64,000 nucleotides of DNA from Neobittarella massiliensis (ex Bilen et al. 2018). Its GTDB lineage: Bacteria; Bacillota; Clostridia; Oscillospirales; Ruminococcaceae. Positions 62,719 through 64,000 of the stretch are shown here, piece by piece. The stretch covers positions 248,001 through 312,000 of the forward strand of contig NZ_OKQO01000005.1 of assembly GCF_900289145.1 (NCBI RefSeq), in the 5' to 3' direction. A program made the position numbers and the translations under genes. A model generated the notes under the pieces. That model was not told the origin of the DNA. It saw only the letters and a list, made by a program, of their open reading frames with translations, and did not search any database. Numbering within the stretch: position 1 is the first letter of the stretch; each line of letters starts with the position of its first letter.

Positions 62719-63453
62719 TTACAGGTAGAAGCCCCCCCCGGGGCTGAGCACCTGGCCGGTGACGAAAGACGCCTCGTCGCTGCACAAAAACAGGATGCAG
62801 TTGGCCACATCCTGCGGGGTGCCCAACCGGCAGAGCGGGGTCTCATCAGCCAGCTCTCGCAGGTCCTGCGGTGACAGATTGCCGTTCATCTCGGTATCGA
62901 TGACGCCGGGCGCCACGCAGTTTACCTGGATACCGCTGGGGCCCAGCTCTTTCGCCAAAGACTTGGTGAGCCCAATGAGCGCCGCTTTGGTGGTGGCGTA
63001 CACCACTTCGCAGGAGGCGCCGGCCAGCCCCCACACCGAGGAGAGGTTGACGATCTTGCCCCACTGCCTGCCGATCATATGGGGGAGCGCTCGTTGACAG
63101 CAAAACACCGCCCCGTCTAGATTGACCCCCATCATACGCCGGTAATCGCCCTCTGATACCTGCTGAAACAGTTCTTGACGGGCAACGGCGGCATTGTTTA
63201 CCAGCACGTCTACCGGTCCCAGCTCTTTTTCGACCGCTGCAAACAGCGTCTGCACCTGTTTTTTATCAGCTACATCGGCGCCAAAACAGGCGGCGGTGCC
63301 GCCGATGGCCTCGATCTGCTGTTTTACCTGTTGCGCCCGGTCGGGCGACTGGCAGTAGTTGATAGCCACCCGATAGCCCTTTTTGCCAAACAGCAGGGCC
63401 GTGGCCGCCCCGATGCCCCGCGACCCACCGGTGACTAGTACGGTCTTATCCAT
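62719..63453 (-). CDS. Short-chain dehydrogenase/reductase (FabG-like)
   Basis: A 244-residue NAD(P)-dependent oxidoreductase. TGGSRGIGAATALLF is the cofactor site, NNAAVAR the fold motif, and the catalytic Ser (NLSSVWG), Tyr and Lys (YATTK) are present, as is APGVIDTEMN. It resembles 3-oxoacyl-ACP reductase but has no fab genes around it, so the substrate is open. ATG 63453 follows AGGAGG at 10 nt. Confidence 0.88.
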   Translation of the reverse strand: MDKTVLVTGGSRGIGAATALLFGKKGYRVAINYCQSPDRAQQVKQQIEAIGGTAACFGADVADKKQVQTLFAAVEKELGPVDVLVNNAAVARQELFQQVSEGDYRRMMGVNLDGAVFCCQRALPHMIGRQWGKIVNLSSVWGLAGASCEVVYATTKAALIGLTKSLAKELGPSGIQVNCVAPGVIDTEMNGNLSPQDLRELADETPLCRLGTPQDVANCILFLCSDEASFVTGQVLSPGGGFYL

Positions 63454-63531
63454 CTGTCTATTTCCTCCTGACGAACACGCCGCCGGCATTTTTGGCCGCG
63501 ACATTCTTTTTTTACAGGTGCCGCATCACAC

Positions 63532-63572
63532 AAAAAGGCGGCGGGGCCAGCTAGGGCCCTGCCGCTATTTTA
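63532..63572 (-). terminator. Terminator after the sugar kinase gene
   Basis: GCGGCAGGGCC pairs with GGCCCCGCCGC (one mismatch) around a 6-nt loop, followed on the minus strand by T5. Confidence 0.82.
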
Positions 63573-63610
63573 ACACAGGTACAGCTATTTAAAAAGGCAG
63601 CTGCCCCCGC

Positions 63611-64000
63611 TCATCTCTGCCGCAACAGGTCCTCCAGCCGCTGCCGGGCCTCTTGTGGAGCGCGCGCGAGCAGCGGCGTAGAACCAAAATCCTCGATGGC
63701 GATAGAAGCTGTAGCCGTGCCCATCAGCGCGGCGGTACACATATCTTTCCCCTGGGCCAGACCCGCGCAGAGCCCGCCGCCAAAAGCGTCGCCGGCGCCG
63801 GTGGTATCGACCACGCGCGCCTGCCGATAGCTGGGCAGATAGGTACAGCTATCTGCCTGGCGGCTGTACACCAGACACCCGCTGCCCCCCAACTTGATGA
63901 CCACCCAATTGGGCCCCAGGGCGGCAAACTCTCTGGCTGCCTGCTCAAACGGCACGTCGCCGCGCAGGCGCCGCACCTCTACCTCGCTGGGCAAAAACAC
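63611..64000 (-). CDS. PfkB-family carbohydrate kinase, C-terminal part (5' end outside window)
   Basis: About 130 residues of a ribokinase-type kinase. NEEDS at the right edge is replaced by PSEVEVRRLRG, then VVIKLGGSGCLVY and the second PfkB signature DTTGAGDAFGGGLCAGLAQG with the catalytic Asp. The N-terminus lies beyond the window. The substrate (ribose, fructose, KDG or a nucleoside) cannot be told. Confidence 0.9.
   Translation of the reverse strand: MFLPSEVEVRRLRGDVPFEQAAREFAALGPNWVVIKLGGSGCLVYSRQADSCTYLPSYRQARVVDTTGAGDAFGGGLCAGLAQGKDMCTAALMGTATASIAIEDFGSTPLLARAPQEARQRLEDLLRQR

Overview
The window reads as a chromosomal segment of a GC-rich, low-copy Firmicute. The best guess is a spore-forming Clostridia of the Oscillospiraceae/Ruminococcaceae type. 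The gene order is Firmicute: rnj-gdpP-rplI-dnaB-tilS-hpt-ftsH in one direction, secG-rnr, yaaL-bofA, murA-walJ-rlmH, nifS-nifU-mnmA, and a class A RNase P RNA. Many genes use TTG or GTG starts behind good ribosome binding sites, and convergent genes usually share a bidirectional hairpin terminator. This lineage call is inference from gene content, not a database match. I see no tRNA, rRNA or CRISPR array.

Layout. 1-8.1 kb: the end of polyphosphate kinase, a calcium-type P-ATPase, a LytTR/DUF3021 regulatory pair, a GntR regulator and YifB. 8.2-14.4 kb (leftward): rlmH, walJ and murA, a cell-wall M23 peptidase with a WalR-like box in its promoter, and an RluD-type pseudouridine synthase. 14.6-20.4 kb: an acetyltransferase/cupin pair, a cold-shock protein with a hairpin leader, ilvE, gdhA, a zinc-ribbon/TM2 protein and rnpB. 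20.4-22.9 kb: a block of small helix-turn-helix proteins, four of them in a tandem array with an exact 324-bp period. 23-28.5 kb: DUF3788, GNAT, bofA, yaaL, rnr, secG, a predicted orphan small RNA and a TipA-like MerR regulator.

28.6-33.7 kb: a three-gene ABC exporter divergent from a histidine kinase/response regulator pair, arranged like the LnrJKLMN lipopeptide-resistance system. 33.78-34.81 kb: an AT-rich insertion carrying an acetyltransferase. It splits the shared terminator of its convergent neighbours and is bounded by a 5-bp duplication. 34.8-42.4 kb: two large surface proteins, a small membrane protein, and a divergent ECF-type sigma factor that carries its own predicted membrane segment and outer domain. 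42.6-57.3 kb: a type II topoisomerase pair, then the long ftsH-to-rnj operon. 57.7-64 kb: rnhA, the iron-sulfur/tRNA thiolation operon, a 42-aa membrane protein, a decayed gene, an SDR reductase and the end of a PfkB sugar kinase.

The most unusual items are the acetyltransferase insertion, the tandem regulator array, the membrane-linked sigma factor beside surface proteins, the orphan small RNA, and the missing canonical start of RNase R.
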